Origin: Haladaptatus caseinilyticus
GTDB lineage: Archaea; Halobacteriota; Halobacteria; Halobacteriales; Haladaptataceae
Assembly: GCF_026248685.1 (NCBI RefSeq)
Contig: NZ_CP111036.1
Span: forward strand, 868,001-932,000
Direction of reading: 5' to 3'
DNA length: 64,000 nt
The translations under genes were made by a program, and so were the position numbers. Below the pieces are notes generated by a model. The model did no database searches, was not told the DNA's origin, and was given only the letters and a program-made list of their open reading frames with translations. Shown here piece after piece: positions 9,666 through 17,880 of this stretch (positions within the stretch are counted from its first letter, which is position 1; every line of letters begins with the position of its first letter).

Positions 9666-10729
9666 CGATCGCGCCAATCGGTCACGGTACCGTTCTCGTC
9701 CAGCGCGTCCTCGTAGTAGACCAACGGATGCGTAATCGTCTCACAGCGGTCGTCCTTGTTTACACAGTCATCGTATGCCTGGAGCGTCGCACAACTCGGT
9801 GGCGCGAACTGTGCGGTACGCTCGTCCCGCACTCGTTCGATTCGATAACGTAGCCGGTCCGCACGTGCCGACCCACGAACTTCACAGAGCGCCTGAATCT
9901 CGTCCGTGTCGAGCCCGATGCTGGCGAGAAACGAGACGAGGGAAAATTCCGAAGCGGGGGCGAGGCGTTCGCCGTCCCGCACGTCCGCGAGCAGGGCCTT
10001 CATACAGGGAGGGAATAGACTCGGTGCGAGCGTATCGATGTCGTGAGAAAAGTCGGCGTCGGTGAACGACGATTCGAGTTCCGACACTTCCTCGGACAGC
10101 GCATCCTCGATTTCCTCCGGGACGGAAAGGGGGAGGTCGGAGGCGATTCGCATCTCAGTAGACGCCCGAAGCAGTTCGTTGAGTTCCGCCCGCGAGACGC
10201 CGACGTAGCCGTTCGATAGTCGCCGCGAGGCAAGTCGCCACTCGTCGTCGGAAAAGTCACTGATGAGCGAAAGGTACGGCCCGACTGCGACGCCGAAATC
10301 GTCCTCGCGCTCCACGACCGATTCGGAGAGGTCGAAATCGGCCACCAGCGTATCGAGCGTGAGTGAGGCTCCCCGTGTACTCTTCAAACCGTCGTCCGGG
10401 GCCTCGAAGTCAGCGACGAACTGCTCGTAAGCTGTTCCCGCCTCAGCACTGGCGTACTTTTCGACAGCGCCGGGAGCATCGAGGAGCGATACCAGCATCC
10501 TCGCGATCGGATACGAGAGTACCTCGGCAGTCGTTCCCCATCGCCGTCCATCCGCTACCGGACGAACCGTTCCATCCAGCAGTGCGCGGCGTACGCGCTC
10601 CACACCACGCTCAACCGCCGGATGGCGGTCACCCTCACCGGCGATGATCTCGGCGAGGTTGACGTTCGCATCCCGAACCGCCTCACGAGCAGCTGTGAGA
10701 AACGGGTATCGGGCGTGGAGCGAATTCAT
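9662..10729 (-). CDS. priL: DNA primase large subunit PriL
   Basis: PriL is the iron-sulfur subunit of archaeo-eukaryotic primase and works with PriS to make primers. The C-terminal half holds four well-spaced cysteines, in PPCMKALL, ALCEVRG, PSCATLQ and DRCETITHPLVYY, as expected for the [4Fe-4S] cluster. The closing THPLVYYEDAL is a family hallmark. The start MNSLHARYPFL at 10729 matches the usual PriL N terminus; an ATG nine bases further upstream (10738) is also possible. PriS is not in the window. The gene is divergent from an unrecognised zinc-finger gene, which is followed by pcn. Confidence 0.93.
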   Translation of the reverse strand: MNSLHARYPFLTAAREAVRDANVNLAEIIAGEGDRHPAVERGVERVRRALLDGTVRPVADGRRWGTTAEVLSYPIARMLVSLLDAPGAVEKYASAEAGTAYEQFVADFEAPDDGLKSTRGASLTLDTLVADFDLSESVVEREDDFGVAVGPYLSLISDFSDDEWRLASRRLSNGYVGVSRAELNELLRASTEMRIASDLPLSVPEEIEDALSEEVSELESSFTDADFSHDIDTLAPSLFPPCMKALLADVRDGERLAPASEFSLVSFLASIGLDTDEIQALCEVRGSARADRLRYRIERVRDERTAQFAPPSCATLQAYDDCVNKDDRCETITHPLVYYEDALDENGTVTDWRDR

Positions 10730-10873
10730 ACTCGCCAATTCGTGCGGTCACGAATAAACGCGACGGTCGCACGGTAACGGTCGATTACCCGCGGTCGCTG
10801 AGACGGAAATCCGGCGTTTCCCGACCGCACTGGAATCCAATCATCTATTACCGACGCGTGAGAAGCGGGTTCC

Positions 10874-11461
10874 GTGCCACGTTTCGCGTATCCGTGTCCC
10901 GACTGCCGAACCACGACGAACCTTCACGGCCCGGACTGCCGGTTCGATGGCGAGCCGTGGGCGGACATCGAAAAGTCGTACACGGACATCATCGCGGTGC
11001 TCACGACCGACTCGCACGCGGAGGCGGAACTCCGAGAGGCGGTTCACGGGCGCTGGGATGCGCTCCATGCGGCCGCACTTGACCGCCTCCGACACGAAAA
11101 ACGCATAGTCGAGAGCGACGGTGCGCTTCGACTCCTCACTGCCGACGAGTTCCGAGAGACGGTGTCCGAACCGAGTTTCGAGCCGATGCAGACGATTTAC
11201 GAGAAAGGAAGCGTTCCGGGAACCCACGACAACGCCGTCTTCGCCATGATCGCATGGTACGAGATGGTCGGCCTATCGTGGCCCGAAACGCGCGAGAACG
11301 TCGTCGAATGGCTCCACAAGAGCGGGACGTGGAGTCGCGGTGGCTTCGAAGAATCCTCACCCGAAGAGTTGGTCGAGAGCAAGCGACACGTCTACGAGGC
11401 AGGTTACGGGTGGAAAGAGAAAGCGCAGTCCACGAAGGCGGTTATCGACCGGAACCTCTGA
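10874..11461 (+). CDS. Uncharacterised zinc-finger protein with primase-C-terminal-like helical region
   Basis: I do not recognise this 195-residue protein with certainty. It starts at GTG 10874 with MPRFAYPCPDCRTTTNL, a CxxC followed by a third Cys (GPDC), suggesting a zinc site. The middle is helical and charged. The segment GTHDNAVFAMIAWYEMVGLS, then WPETRENVVEWLHKSGTW, resembles in pattern the PriCT helical module after primase or helicase domains (N-x-x-L/V-F, W/Y at the helix end, G-L/M-S turn). It lies between priL and pcn in a replication neighbourhood, so an accessory primase role is an attractive but unproven inference. Confidence 0.72.
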   Translation: MPRFAYPCPDCRTTTNLHGPDCRFDGEPWADIEKSYTDIIAVLTTDSHAEAELREAVHGRWDALHAAALDRLRHEKRIVESDGALRLLTADEFRETVSEPSFEPMQTIYEKGSVPGTHDNAVFAMIAWYEMVGLSWPETRENVVEWLHKSGTWSRGGFEESSPEELVESKRHVYEAGYGWKEKAQSTKAVIDRNL

Positions 11462-11544
11462 TTTGTGTCGTATCGGTCAGTGGATGGTGGCAACGCCCGT
11501 CGCTTCGTCGGCGTCGGAGGCGTGAAATCGAAGAAATCGAACGA

Positions 11545-12288
11545 TCAGTCGCTCTGGATACGCGGGGCGAGCATATACGTAACTTCGCCCATTCCCTCCG
11601 CGGTTTCGAAGTGCATCTTCAGCGGGAACTCCTCGCCGAGGTCGATGGTCACTTCGCCGTTTTTCGGGAGTGCCTTGTTCATGTCCTTCAGATAGTCGAG
11701 ACTGAAAAGTGAGTGGGCAGGACCTGCCGTAAGGTCGATGAGGTCGTCGGTGTCGAGTCTCAGATCGACGTTGTCGGTGTCGCCTTCCGCTTCGACGTAG
11801 AATACGTTCTCACCTTCATCCACACCGAGTGCGATGTGGTCGGAAACCATGTCGGCGGCCTTGACCGCTCGGTCGATATCCGACCCTTCGACGACGATGG
11901 TCGCGGGGAGATCGAGATCAGGGATATCCGGCTCTTGTCGGATAGAGTCCGGGTCGATAAGCGCGAGAGTGTACTCCAGCCCGTCGATTTTTATGTGAAG
12001 CTTTCGGGTTTCCTCGTCCAGTTCCATTTCGATGAGTTGGTCGGAACTGGCCATTCCTGCGATGCTTTCGAGCCGGTCCAAATTGACGCCGATGACGCCA
12101 CCATCGGCCTCGTAGGATTCGAATGCCTCGTTTGAGAGTTGGAGGTCGACCATCCCGACGTTCGCCGGGTCAACCGCCTTGATAGCGAGGCCATCCTCTT
12201 CGAGGTGGATTTTACACTCATCCACCAGAACGCCCACGGAATCGATCGTCGTCCGGAGCGTATCCGCGCTCACGATAGCCTTGAACAT
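11545..12288 (-). CDS. pcn: DNA polymerase sliding clamp PCNA
   Basis: PCNA forms the homotrimeric ring that tethers polymerases, ligase and FEN1 to DNA. The 247 residues have the two-domain clamp pattern: [20 protein letters not shown] at the start, the centre [14 protein letters not shown], the connector region [10 protein letters not shown], and the C-terminal EEFPLKMHF and [14 protein letters not shown]. The sequence is very acidic, as in other haloarchaeal PCNAs. It converges on the unrecognised zinc-finger gene, and a divergent microprotein gene starts 173 bases upstream. The upstream region holds a long alternating purine-pyrimidine run (see findings). Confidence 0.96.
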   Translation of the reverse strand: MFKAIVSADTLRTTIDSVGVLVDECKIHLEEDGLAIKAVDPANVGMVDLQLSNEAFESYEADGGVIGVNLDRLESIAGMASSDQLIEMELDEETRKLHIKIDGLEYTLALIDPDSIRQEPDIPDLDLPATIVVEGSDIDRAVKAADMVSDHIALGVDEGENVFYVEAEGDTDNVDLRLDTDDLIDLTAGPAHSLFSLDYLKDMNKALPKNGEVTIDLGEEFPLKMHFETAEGMGEVTYMLAPRIQSD

Positions 12289-12461
12289 GTTGGCGATTGC
12301 TACGAAACGGCGGCATAAAAAGTCACCCGTTCGCGCGCGCGACGTGTGCGCATGACAAACTATCAGTTTCTGCCCGACTCACCGTTTCCCACCGATTATT
12401 ACGCCCGATACCAAACAGATTTTTGATAAACGTTTTACGGTAGAAGGTGTTTTTCCCGTAT

Positions 12462-12611
12462 ATGTCGCAGGAGTGGCGGCCAGACGGATATACGCTCGAC
12501 GAAGACGACCCACGATGGGGTATTTGCGACTACTGCAAGAAGAAGGTCTTCGTCGGCGGGAAGAACAAATCGGATCTCGTCCGACATCAGGACGAATGTG
12601 AGTACCGCTAG
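12462..12611 (+). CDS. 49-residue zinc-finger microprotein
   Basis: This short ORF (49 residues) starts at ATG 12462 with MSQEWRPDGYTLDEDDPRWG and has a C2HC-type finger: CDYC, then a 19-residue linker rich in Lys and Gly (KKVFVGGKNKSD), then H-x4-C near the end (RHQDECEYR). The DDPRWGICDYC motif and single-finger layout look like a real nucleic-acid-binding microprotein. It lies between divergent pcn and co-directional rlmE. The T-rich stretch just before the ATG fits a leaderless transcript. The specific target is unknown. Confidence 0.7.
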   Translation: MSQEWRPDGYTLDEDDPRWGICDYCKKKVFVGGKNKSDLVRHQDECEYR

Positions 12612-12714
12612 CTGTTTTTATCTATTTTGGCGAGGAGCGATCCGCGAAGTGGAAGACGACGAGAGGAGCGAACGAAGGGCGTTTACGCCTCGGAGCGATA
12701 ACACACAGCAACAG

Positions 12715-13473
12715 ATGGCTCGCAAAGACCACTATTACAACAAATCAAAGCAGGAAGGGTATCGATCCCGGTCTGCCTACAAGCTACAGCAGTTGGACGA
12801 AGAGGCACATCTCATCGACGCGGGAGAAACTGTTATCGACCTCGGTGCCGCCCCTGGCGGCTGGCTTCAGGTCGCAAAGGAGAAAGTCGGCGATGCCGGA
12901 ACAGTCGTCGGTGTGGACCTCCAGCGAATCGACGAGGTGGACGGCGTCGAAACGATTCGTGGCGACATGACCGAGGAGAAAACGCGCGAAAAAGTCCGCG
13001 AGACGGTGGGCACCGCTGACGTGGTGCTCTCGGACATGGCACCGAACATGACCGGCGAGTATAGTCTCGACCACGCTCGCTCGGTTTACTTGGCTCGGCT
13101 GGCGTTCGAGACGGCGCTGGAAGTGCTCGACAGCGGCGGCGACTTCGTCGCAAAGGTGTTTCAGGGTCCGGATTTGGACGACCTGCGCGCCGACATCGAG
13201 GACGAGTTCGAGTACGTCAGAACGATGAGCCCCGACGCCTCGCGCGATGAGTCCTCCGAAGTGTATCTCGTCGCCCGTGGCTACCTCACATCACCCGTCG
13301 AAGCGGGCGACACCCTCGAAGTGACCATCGAAAGCGTCGGTAGCGAAGGCGACGGTATCGCAAAAGTAGACGGCTACACCTTGTTCGTGCCGAGCACCGA
13401 AGCGGGCGACACGGTCAAAATCCGCGTCGAAGAAGTGAAACCGCGGTTCGGGTTCGCGCAACGGATCGACTGA
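12715..13473 (+). CDS. rlmE: 23S rRNA (uridine-2'-O-)-methyltransferase RlmE/FtsJ with TRAM domain
   Basis: RlmE methylates the ribose of a 23S rRNA uridine using SAM. The catalytic K-D-K-E tetrad is visible: Lys in YYNKSKQEGYRSRSAYKL, Asp in SDMAPNMTGEY, Lys in FVAKVFQG and Glu in SSEVYLVARG. The SAM motif is DLGAAPGGW. After residue 190 a TRAM domain (GDTLEVTIESVGSEGDGIAKV and the rest) is fused, an arrangement typical of euryarchaeal members that adds RNA binding. ATG 12715 (MARKDHYYNKSK) is the family start; earlier in-frame codons would add an unconserved stretch. Confidence 0.94.
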   Translation: MARKDHYYNKSKQEGYRSRSAYKLQQLDEEAHLIDAGETVIDLGAAPGGWLQVAKEKVGDAGTVVGVDLQRIDEVDGVETIRGDMTEEKTREKVRETVGTADVVLSDMAPNMTGEYSLDHARSVYLARLAFETALEVLDSGGDFVAKVFQGPDLDDLRADIEDEFEYVRTMSPDASRDESSEVYLVARGYLTSPVEAGDTLEVTIESVGSEGDGIAKVDGYTLFVPSTEAGDTVKIRVEEVKPRFGFAQRID

Positions 13474-13555
13474 CGAGGCCAGTCGTCAATAATCGAGGGT
13501 CGATATGCCGACTGGAGGTTCGATTCGCCAACGTTCGTTTTCAGTCCACTGAGCG

Positions 13556-14281
13556 TTAGTCCGCCGCGGTTGAATACGACGGCGCGTGGCCCTGCGAACG
13601 CAAGTAACCGACGACGACGTACACGAGCGGCGTGTCGAGGAATGCGATGAGAAGCTTCAGGATGTACTGGCCGACGATGAGCGCAAGAATGATTTCACCG
13701 GGAAGTTTCGCACCGATTCCGAGGTACTGCGGGAAGATGAAGAACGCCACGCCGACGAAAATGACGGTGTCGATGGCCTGACTGCTCGCCGTCGAACCGA
13801 TGTTGCGCGCCCAAAGATGCGCGTTGCCGGTGAGTTCGCGGATTTTATGGAATACGACGACGTCCCAGTTCTGGCTGACGACGTAGGCCAGCAGGCTTCC
13901 GACCACGATGGGCGTGCTCGCCCCGAGAACGGTTCGGAACTTCTGTGGATCGACACTGGACTGTGCGGCAGGGGCCTGTATGGTAGACCAGACGAGCACC
14001 AGCATGACGAAGTTCATCGCGAACGCGACGTTCACCAGTCGAGTCGCCGCCTTCCGGCCGTACAGTTCGGAGTAGCAGTCCGACGCGAAAAAGGTCAGCG
14101 CGTAGGCCAGCGCCGCTCCGGGGAGGACGAGCGAATCGCCAGCGATCGGAAGGGAGAACGGAAGCGAGAACGCCAACACCTTCGCGGCGGTGAGTTGTGC
14201 CGTCACGAGTGCGGTGACGAACACGGCGGCGATAGCGAGTTGACCGGTTGCAAGCACGGACTGTGGTCTTCCGCTAGTCAT
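13556..14281 (-). CDS. Queuosine/archaeosine precursor transporter, YhhQ (VUT) family
   Basis: This 241-residue protein has six or seven hydrophobic segments and the family pattern DCYSELYGRKAATRLVN, then TPIVVGSLLAYVVSQNWDV and IDTVIFVGVAFFIF. YhhQ members import 7-deazaguanine precursors such as preQ0; in archaea these feed archaeosine in tRNA, so a role in salvage is the likely inference. Its start codon overlaps the stop of a ribbon-helix-helix gene immediately upstream on the same strand (ATG within GATGACTAG), which implies translational coupling and possible local control. Confidence 0.85.
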   Translation of the reverse strand: MTSGRPQSVLATGQLAIAAVFVTALVTAQLTAAKVLAFSLPFSLPIAGDSLVLPGAALAYALTFFASDCYSELYGRKAATRLVNVAFAMNFVMLVLVWSTIQAPAAQSSVDPQKFRTVLGASTPIVVGSLLAYVVSQNWDVVVFHKIRELTGNAHLWARNIGSTASSQAIDTVIFVGVAFFIFPQYLGIGAKLPGEIILALIVGQYILKLLIAFLDTPLVYVVVGYLRSQGHAPSYSTAAD

Positions 14282-14447
14282 CTTGCAATCTCCCGTGGCG
14301 CTTGTCTATCTCGTCCAAAACGTCCAGCATCTTCCTGACGGAGGCACGAATCGCCTCACTCCGGTTGACGAACTTGCCGTCCTCACCGACGTGCTCGTCC
14401 AAATCGGCGAGCAGTTCGTCGGGGACCTCGACGCTTATCTTGCTCAT
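14274..14447 (-). CDS. Ribbon-helix-helix DNA-binding protein (CopG/NikR-like), 57 residues
   Basis: This 57-residue gene reads MSKISVEVPDELLADLDEHV, then EDGKFVNRSEAIRASVRKML. A short beta strand followed by two helices, with NRSEAIRASVRK, is the classic ribbon-helix-helix fold of CopG/Arc-type dimeric repressors. Its TAG stop overlaps the first ATG of the YhhQ-type transporter by eight bases. The target is unknown; a gene this tightly linked may regulate the transporter or itself. It could also be the antitoxin-like half of a module, but no toxin partner is next to it. Confidence 0.8.
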   Translation of the reverse strand: MSKISVEVPDELLADLDEHVGEDGKFVNRSEAIRASVRKMLDVLDEIDKRHGRLQDD

Positions 14448-14483
14448 ACCGTGATATTCTCAGAAGCATACTTAAGCACACCG

Positions 14484-16709
14484 TCAGGCACGCCTTCCGC
14501 CGAGCGTGAACAGCCACAGGATGGCGAGTCCCAATCCATAGGCGAACGAGACGGGGATGGCGACGAGGAACATCGTGTAGAGGCTGTCCGGGGTCACCAG
14601 TCCCGCAACCGCGAAGGTGCCGACGACGAACACTCGCCAGCGGTCGCGCATCGATTTGTAGTTGAGGATACCACCCGCGTGGAACAGGAACATCGTGATC
14701 GGGATGTCAGCAAGCAGGCCGATACCGACCGTGGTGAGGAAGACGAGCCAGAAGAAGCTCTTCACCCGGTAGGAAATCAGCATGTCCGCGGCGTGAGCGT
14801 CGGTGACGAGCCACGAGATGATGCTCGGAGCGACGAGGCCGTATCCGATCGCGCTACCGACCACGAGGCCGCCGAAGAGCGTCGCGCCCCAGATAAAGAA
14901 CACGTTGCGGTTACCCCTAACGAGGCGTCGCTCCTTCATCGCGGGCCAACCGTAGTACATCACCATCGGAAGGACGGAGACGGCTGCGAGAAGGGTGCTG
15001 ATTTTCACCTCGAAAATGAGCGCCTCGACGGGGTGAAGCGTGACGATGTTGAGTAAGTCGCCTTTCTGGACGATTTCCTGCGGAACACGTCGCGTGAAGT
15101 CGTCGTTGATGTAGCCGATACCGCCCCGGTACAGCCCGACGAATACGCCCGCGAGAACGAGCATGAACACGCCGACGATGCGGAACATCTTCGACGTGAG
15201 ACTCTGGAAGATGAACGCGATGTCGTAGTAGTACCCGCCGATGTCGTCCTCGGTCGTTTCGTCCTCCGTGAAGGCGTTCGCCATGCCCGCCGCAGTGCTC
15301 TGGAGGACGTTTTCATCGTCGTTCGCGTCCTGTTGTTTGGCGACGTCCTCGGCGAGCGGTGCTTCACCGTCCTCAGGAACTCTGGGTTCGTCCGACTCCT
15401 CCGCTTCCTCCTCGTGAACTTCGTCCCACCGGTCGAGGATGAGTTGGGCCTTGTCGGGGTCGTCGTCGTCCATCGCTGCACGCGCGTGGTCGAGCGATTT
15501 GCTCTCGCTCATCTCCTCGAACACTTCGGGTGGGGCTGCACGCACGCCCGCGGCGTCGAGTTCGTCGATATCTAGCTCACTCGGTGCGCCGGAACGTTCC
15601 ATGGTCGAACCCGCTTCGAGCGACGCGAACAGGAAATACAGTACCGCGATAACGAGTGCGAGAAGCGCGACGGCCGCCACGACGACGATGATCGCCGATT
15701 CACGCGGGACGCCGAGTATGGATTCGACGGTCGGAACGTCGTTTATCGGGCGGTACTCCGCCGGGAGTTTGGGCAGCAGTTCGTTCTGAACGTAGACGCC
15801 GCCGCCTCGCGAAATGAATAGATAGGTTCCGCCCGCCACGAGGAGCGTGATACCGACGATGTGGTTCCACTTGTTTCGCACCGTCTTCCGGAGGCTTACC
15901 TCCTCGCTTCCGCGACGGATGGTGACGACGATTTTCGTCAGGTAGAGGCTGAACCCGTAGAGGACGAGCAATGGTGCGGCCCACATGATCTGCGTAAAGG
16001 GATCCGGGGGCGAGAACACTGCACCGAACGTGAAGATGGCGATAACCGCATACCGCCATTTGTCACGGAAGGTTTCATACGGTACGATGCCCGTGTAGCC
16101 GAGGATGCTCATGATGAGCGGCATCTCGGCGGCGAGGCCGAACGAGAGCGTGAGGACGAGAACGAACTCGGTCCACTCCACGATTCCGTAGTTCGGACTG
16201 AACCCCGCGTTGACCGCGTTCTCGGCGAGGAACTTGAACATCAGTGGGAAGAAAAGCGAGTAGCCGTACGAGAGGCCCCCGATGAACAGGAGAATGGCGA
16301 GAACGACCATCGGGATGATCTTCCAGTAGGAAAGGGAGAGGTCGGGATACCATTCGCGTTGACGAAGCGAATCGCGTCCGAGATAGAGCAAAACGGGGAG
16401 TGCGATGAGCGCACCCGCAACCATCGCGATTTTCGCCTGGAGGAGGATAACGTCGAACGGGGTTACCGCGACGATTTTGACGTTGTCCATGACGTGCTGC
16501 GGCATCCCGGAGGTCGTAACGTCCTCCAGAAACGGCCAGATGACCATCGACATCGCGTAGAACGACCCGAGGAACCCGATAACGAACACGATGAAGACTT
16601 TCTGCAGATGTGTCTGCGCAGTCGAAAGCATCGCTCCGAGCGTTTCACGGCCACTAGCGACAGTTTTCGCGGTATCTTCACCGATAACGCTGTTCCCCGA
16701 GGTAGACAT
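14484..16709 (-). CDS. tatC2: Twin-arginine translocase TatC, double-domain (TatCt type)
   Basis: TatC receives folded substrates bearing a twin-arginine signal. This 741-residue protein holds two TatC domains in tandem (about residues 25-280 and 490-735), each with six membrane helices. They are joined by extra helices and a roughly 100-residue acidic linker (EEMSESKSLDHARAAMDDDD region). Domain 1 shows GYTGIVPYETFRDKWRYAV and GAVFSPPDPFTQIMW; domain 2 shows GILNYKSMRDRWRVFVVGTF and GLVTPDSLYTMF. Such fused TatCt proteins are a haloarchaeal speciality, linked to heavy use of Tat export. It is divergent from the single-domain tatC gene. Confidence 0.94.
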   Translation of the reverse strand: MSTSGNSVIGEDTAKTVASGRETLGAMLSTAQTHLQKVFIVFVIGFLGSFYAMSMVIWPFLEDVTTSGMPQHVMDNVKIVAVTPFDVILLQAKIAMVAGALIALPVLLYLGRDSLRQREWYPDLSLSYWKIIPMVVLAILLFIGGLSYGYSLFFPLMFKFLAENAVNAGFSPNYGIVEWTEFVLVLTLSFGLAAEMPLIMSILGYTGIVPYETFRDKWRYAVIAIFTFGAVFSPPDPFTQIMWAAPLLVLYGFSLYLTKIVVTIRRGSEEVSLRKTVRNKWNHIVGITLLVAGGTYLFISRGGGVYVQNELLPKLPAEYRPINDVPTVESILGVPRESAIIVVVAAVALLALVIAVLYFLFASLEAGSTMERSGAPSELDIDELDAAGVRAAPPEVFEEMSESKSLDHARAAMDDDDPDKAQLILDRWDEVHEEEAEESDEPRVPEDGEAPLAEDVAKQQDANDDENVLQSTAAGMANAFTEDETTEDDIGGYYYDIAFIFQSLTSKMFRIVGVFMLVLAGVFVGLYRGGIGYINDDFTRRVPQEIVQKGDLLNIVTLHPVEALIFEVKISTLLAAVSVLPMVMYYGWPAMKERRLVRGNRNVFFIWGATLFGGLVVGSAIGYGLVAPSIISWLVTDAHAADMLISYRVKSFFWLVFLTTVGIGLLADIPITMFLFHAGGILNYKSMRDRWRVFVVGTFAVAGLVTPDSLYTMFLVAIPVSFAYGLGLAILWLFTLGGRRA

Positions 16710-16803
16710 TCCTTGCGAATGGTAACCCCGTCCCAGTTATCAATCTTCTCGTCTCGCAAGATGAAGAAAGCCTATAATAACACGGATACCTAGCACCGGG
16801 TGA

Positions 16804-17667
16804 ATGGGCGAAGAATCGGAGGCGACAGCAGGAAGCAATCTCTCGAAGTCCCCGAACACGGAGGATATTCGGGAGCCACCGGAGGAAGAGGACCACCTCT
16901 ACGCGCCGGAAGACCCGGAACCGGCGGTCGAGCGACCGAGCCAGCCAACCGACGACCAGGAGATGCCGTTGGCGGACCACATAGAGGAGATGATAAAACG
17001 GCTCGCGGTCATTCTCATCGTCGCGGGCGTCGTGAGCGTCATCACGCTCCCGTTCGCCGAGAAGGTCATCAACTTCCTTTGGTACTCGGTGCTTCCGATC
17101 AGCGAAGGGACGCGTCCTCGGCTCTACCATCCGCTCGCGCTCGTCATGACGGAACTCAAGGTCGCCAGCCTCGCCGGGGTTATCGTCGCCCTCCCCGTGA
17201 TGGTGTACCAAACGTACCTGTTCATGCGCCCTGGCCTGTATCCGAACGAACGCCGATACTACCTCGCCGCCGTCCCGACCAGCCTCGTCCTCGCCTTCGT
17301 CGGTGTCAGCTTCGCCTACTTCCTCATCCTCCCCGCCATCTTCACTTACTTCCTCTCGTACACCCAAAATGCGGAGGTCGTCACCGTCGCGTTCGGCCTG
17401 ACGAAGACGTTCGACCTCATCCTGATGATGATGGGTGTGCTGGCGGTCGTCTTCCAGATTCCGCTGCTCATCATGCTCGCGATCATGATGGGGCTGACGA
17501 CCCGTCAGTGGATGGCCGACCGCCGCCTCTACTTCTGGAGCGGGTTCCTCGGCTTCTCGTTCCTGTTCAGTCCAGACCCGACCGGTATGGCGCCCTTCCT
17601 CGTGGCACTCACGATGGTCGGACTGTTCGAAGGGACGCTGCTCCTCCTGAAGTGGACGGGCAGGTAA
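16804..17667 (+). CDS. tatC: Twin-arginine translocase TatC, single-domain (TatCo type)
   Basis: This 287-residue TatC has an acidic, disordered N-terminal extension (about 55 residues) before the conserved cytoplasmic start MPLADHIEEMIKRLAVILI. Six membrane helices follow, with the family segments MRPGLYPNERRYY and SFLFSPDPTGMAPF. It corresponds to TatCo of other haloarchaea, working alongside TatCt with TatA proteins that are not encoded here. It is divergent from tatC2 with about 95 bases between starts, so the two receptors may share a control region. The start at 16804 is the first ATG after the divergent promoter region. Confidence 0.94.
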   Translation: MGEESEATAGSNLSKSPNTEDIREPPEEEDHLYAPEDPEPAVERPSQPTDDQEMPLADHIEEMIKRLAVILIVAGVVSVITLPFAEKVINFLWYSVLPISEGTRPRLYHPLALVMTELKVASLAGVIVALPVMVYQTYLFMRPGLYPNERRYYLAAVPTSLVLAFVGVSFAYFLILPAIFTYFLSYTQNAEVVTVAFGLTKTFDLILMMMGVLAVVFQIPLLIMLAIMMGLTTRQWMADRRLYFWSGFLGFSFLFSPDPTGMAPFLVALTMVGLFEGTLLLLKWTGR

Positions 17668-17741
17668 CGTTTCATATCGTTTCGTTTCAGCAGTGACACT
17701 CGTCCCCTCACGCAACGATAGCTTTCGAGCATCGTAATCAG

Positions 17742-17748
17742 TTTATAA
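17742..17748 (+). promoter_or_regulatory. TATA-like box of the tandem-hairpin RNA
   Basis: TTTATAA lies in the convergent interval after tatC, about 26 bases before position 17768, where the hairpin element begins. No ORF starts in the right place downstream, so the box points to a non-coding transcript. Purine-rich BRE-like bases upstream are weak. Confidence 0.4.
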
Positions 17749-17767
17749 CTAAGGGGATACGTTGCCT

Positions 17768-17870
17768 ACCTATTGGTAGCGTTCGTGCCTTGCCCTTAGC
17801 TCGCGTGCCAGCAGCTACAGACCGCAGTTCGCGTGCCAGCCAACTGCCACCCTTTGGGTGCGAACGCCCA
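17768..17870 (+). ncRNA. Candidate structured RNA with two hairpins sharing one loop sequence
   Basis: The gap between the convergent tatC and larE genes holds nested inverted repeats. An 11-bp outer stem (two G-U pairs) joins GCGTTCGTGCC at 17779-17789 to its partner at 17857-17867. Inside are hairpin 1 (TAGCT 17797-17801 with AGCTA 17813-17817) and hairpin 2 (GCAGTT 17824-17829 with AACTGC 17842-17847). Both have loops that begin with the same 11 bases, CGCGTGCCAGC. CACCC/GGGTG at 17848-17860 can form an alternative hairpin that competes with the outer stem. A TATA-like box lies about 26 bases upstream. I recognise no family. Confidence 0.45.
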
Positions 17871-17880
17871 TAATCGATTT

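Noticed and set aside
12352-12426. 24-codon ORF starting [12 protein letters not shown] between pcn and the zinc-finger microprotein
   Set aside because: Very short, no promoter at the right distance and no domain; likely chance.
13600-14300. Long plus-strand frame opposite the YhhQ-type transporter
   Set aside because: It is a shadow frame: charged, no domain, and the minus-strand frame has clear membrane helices and family motifs.
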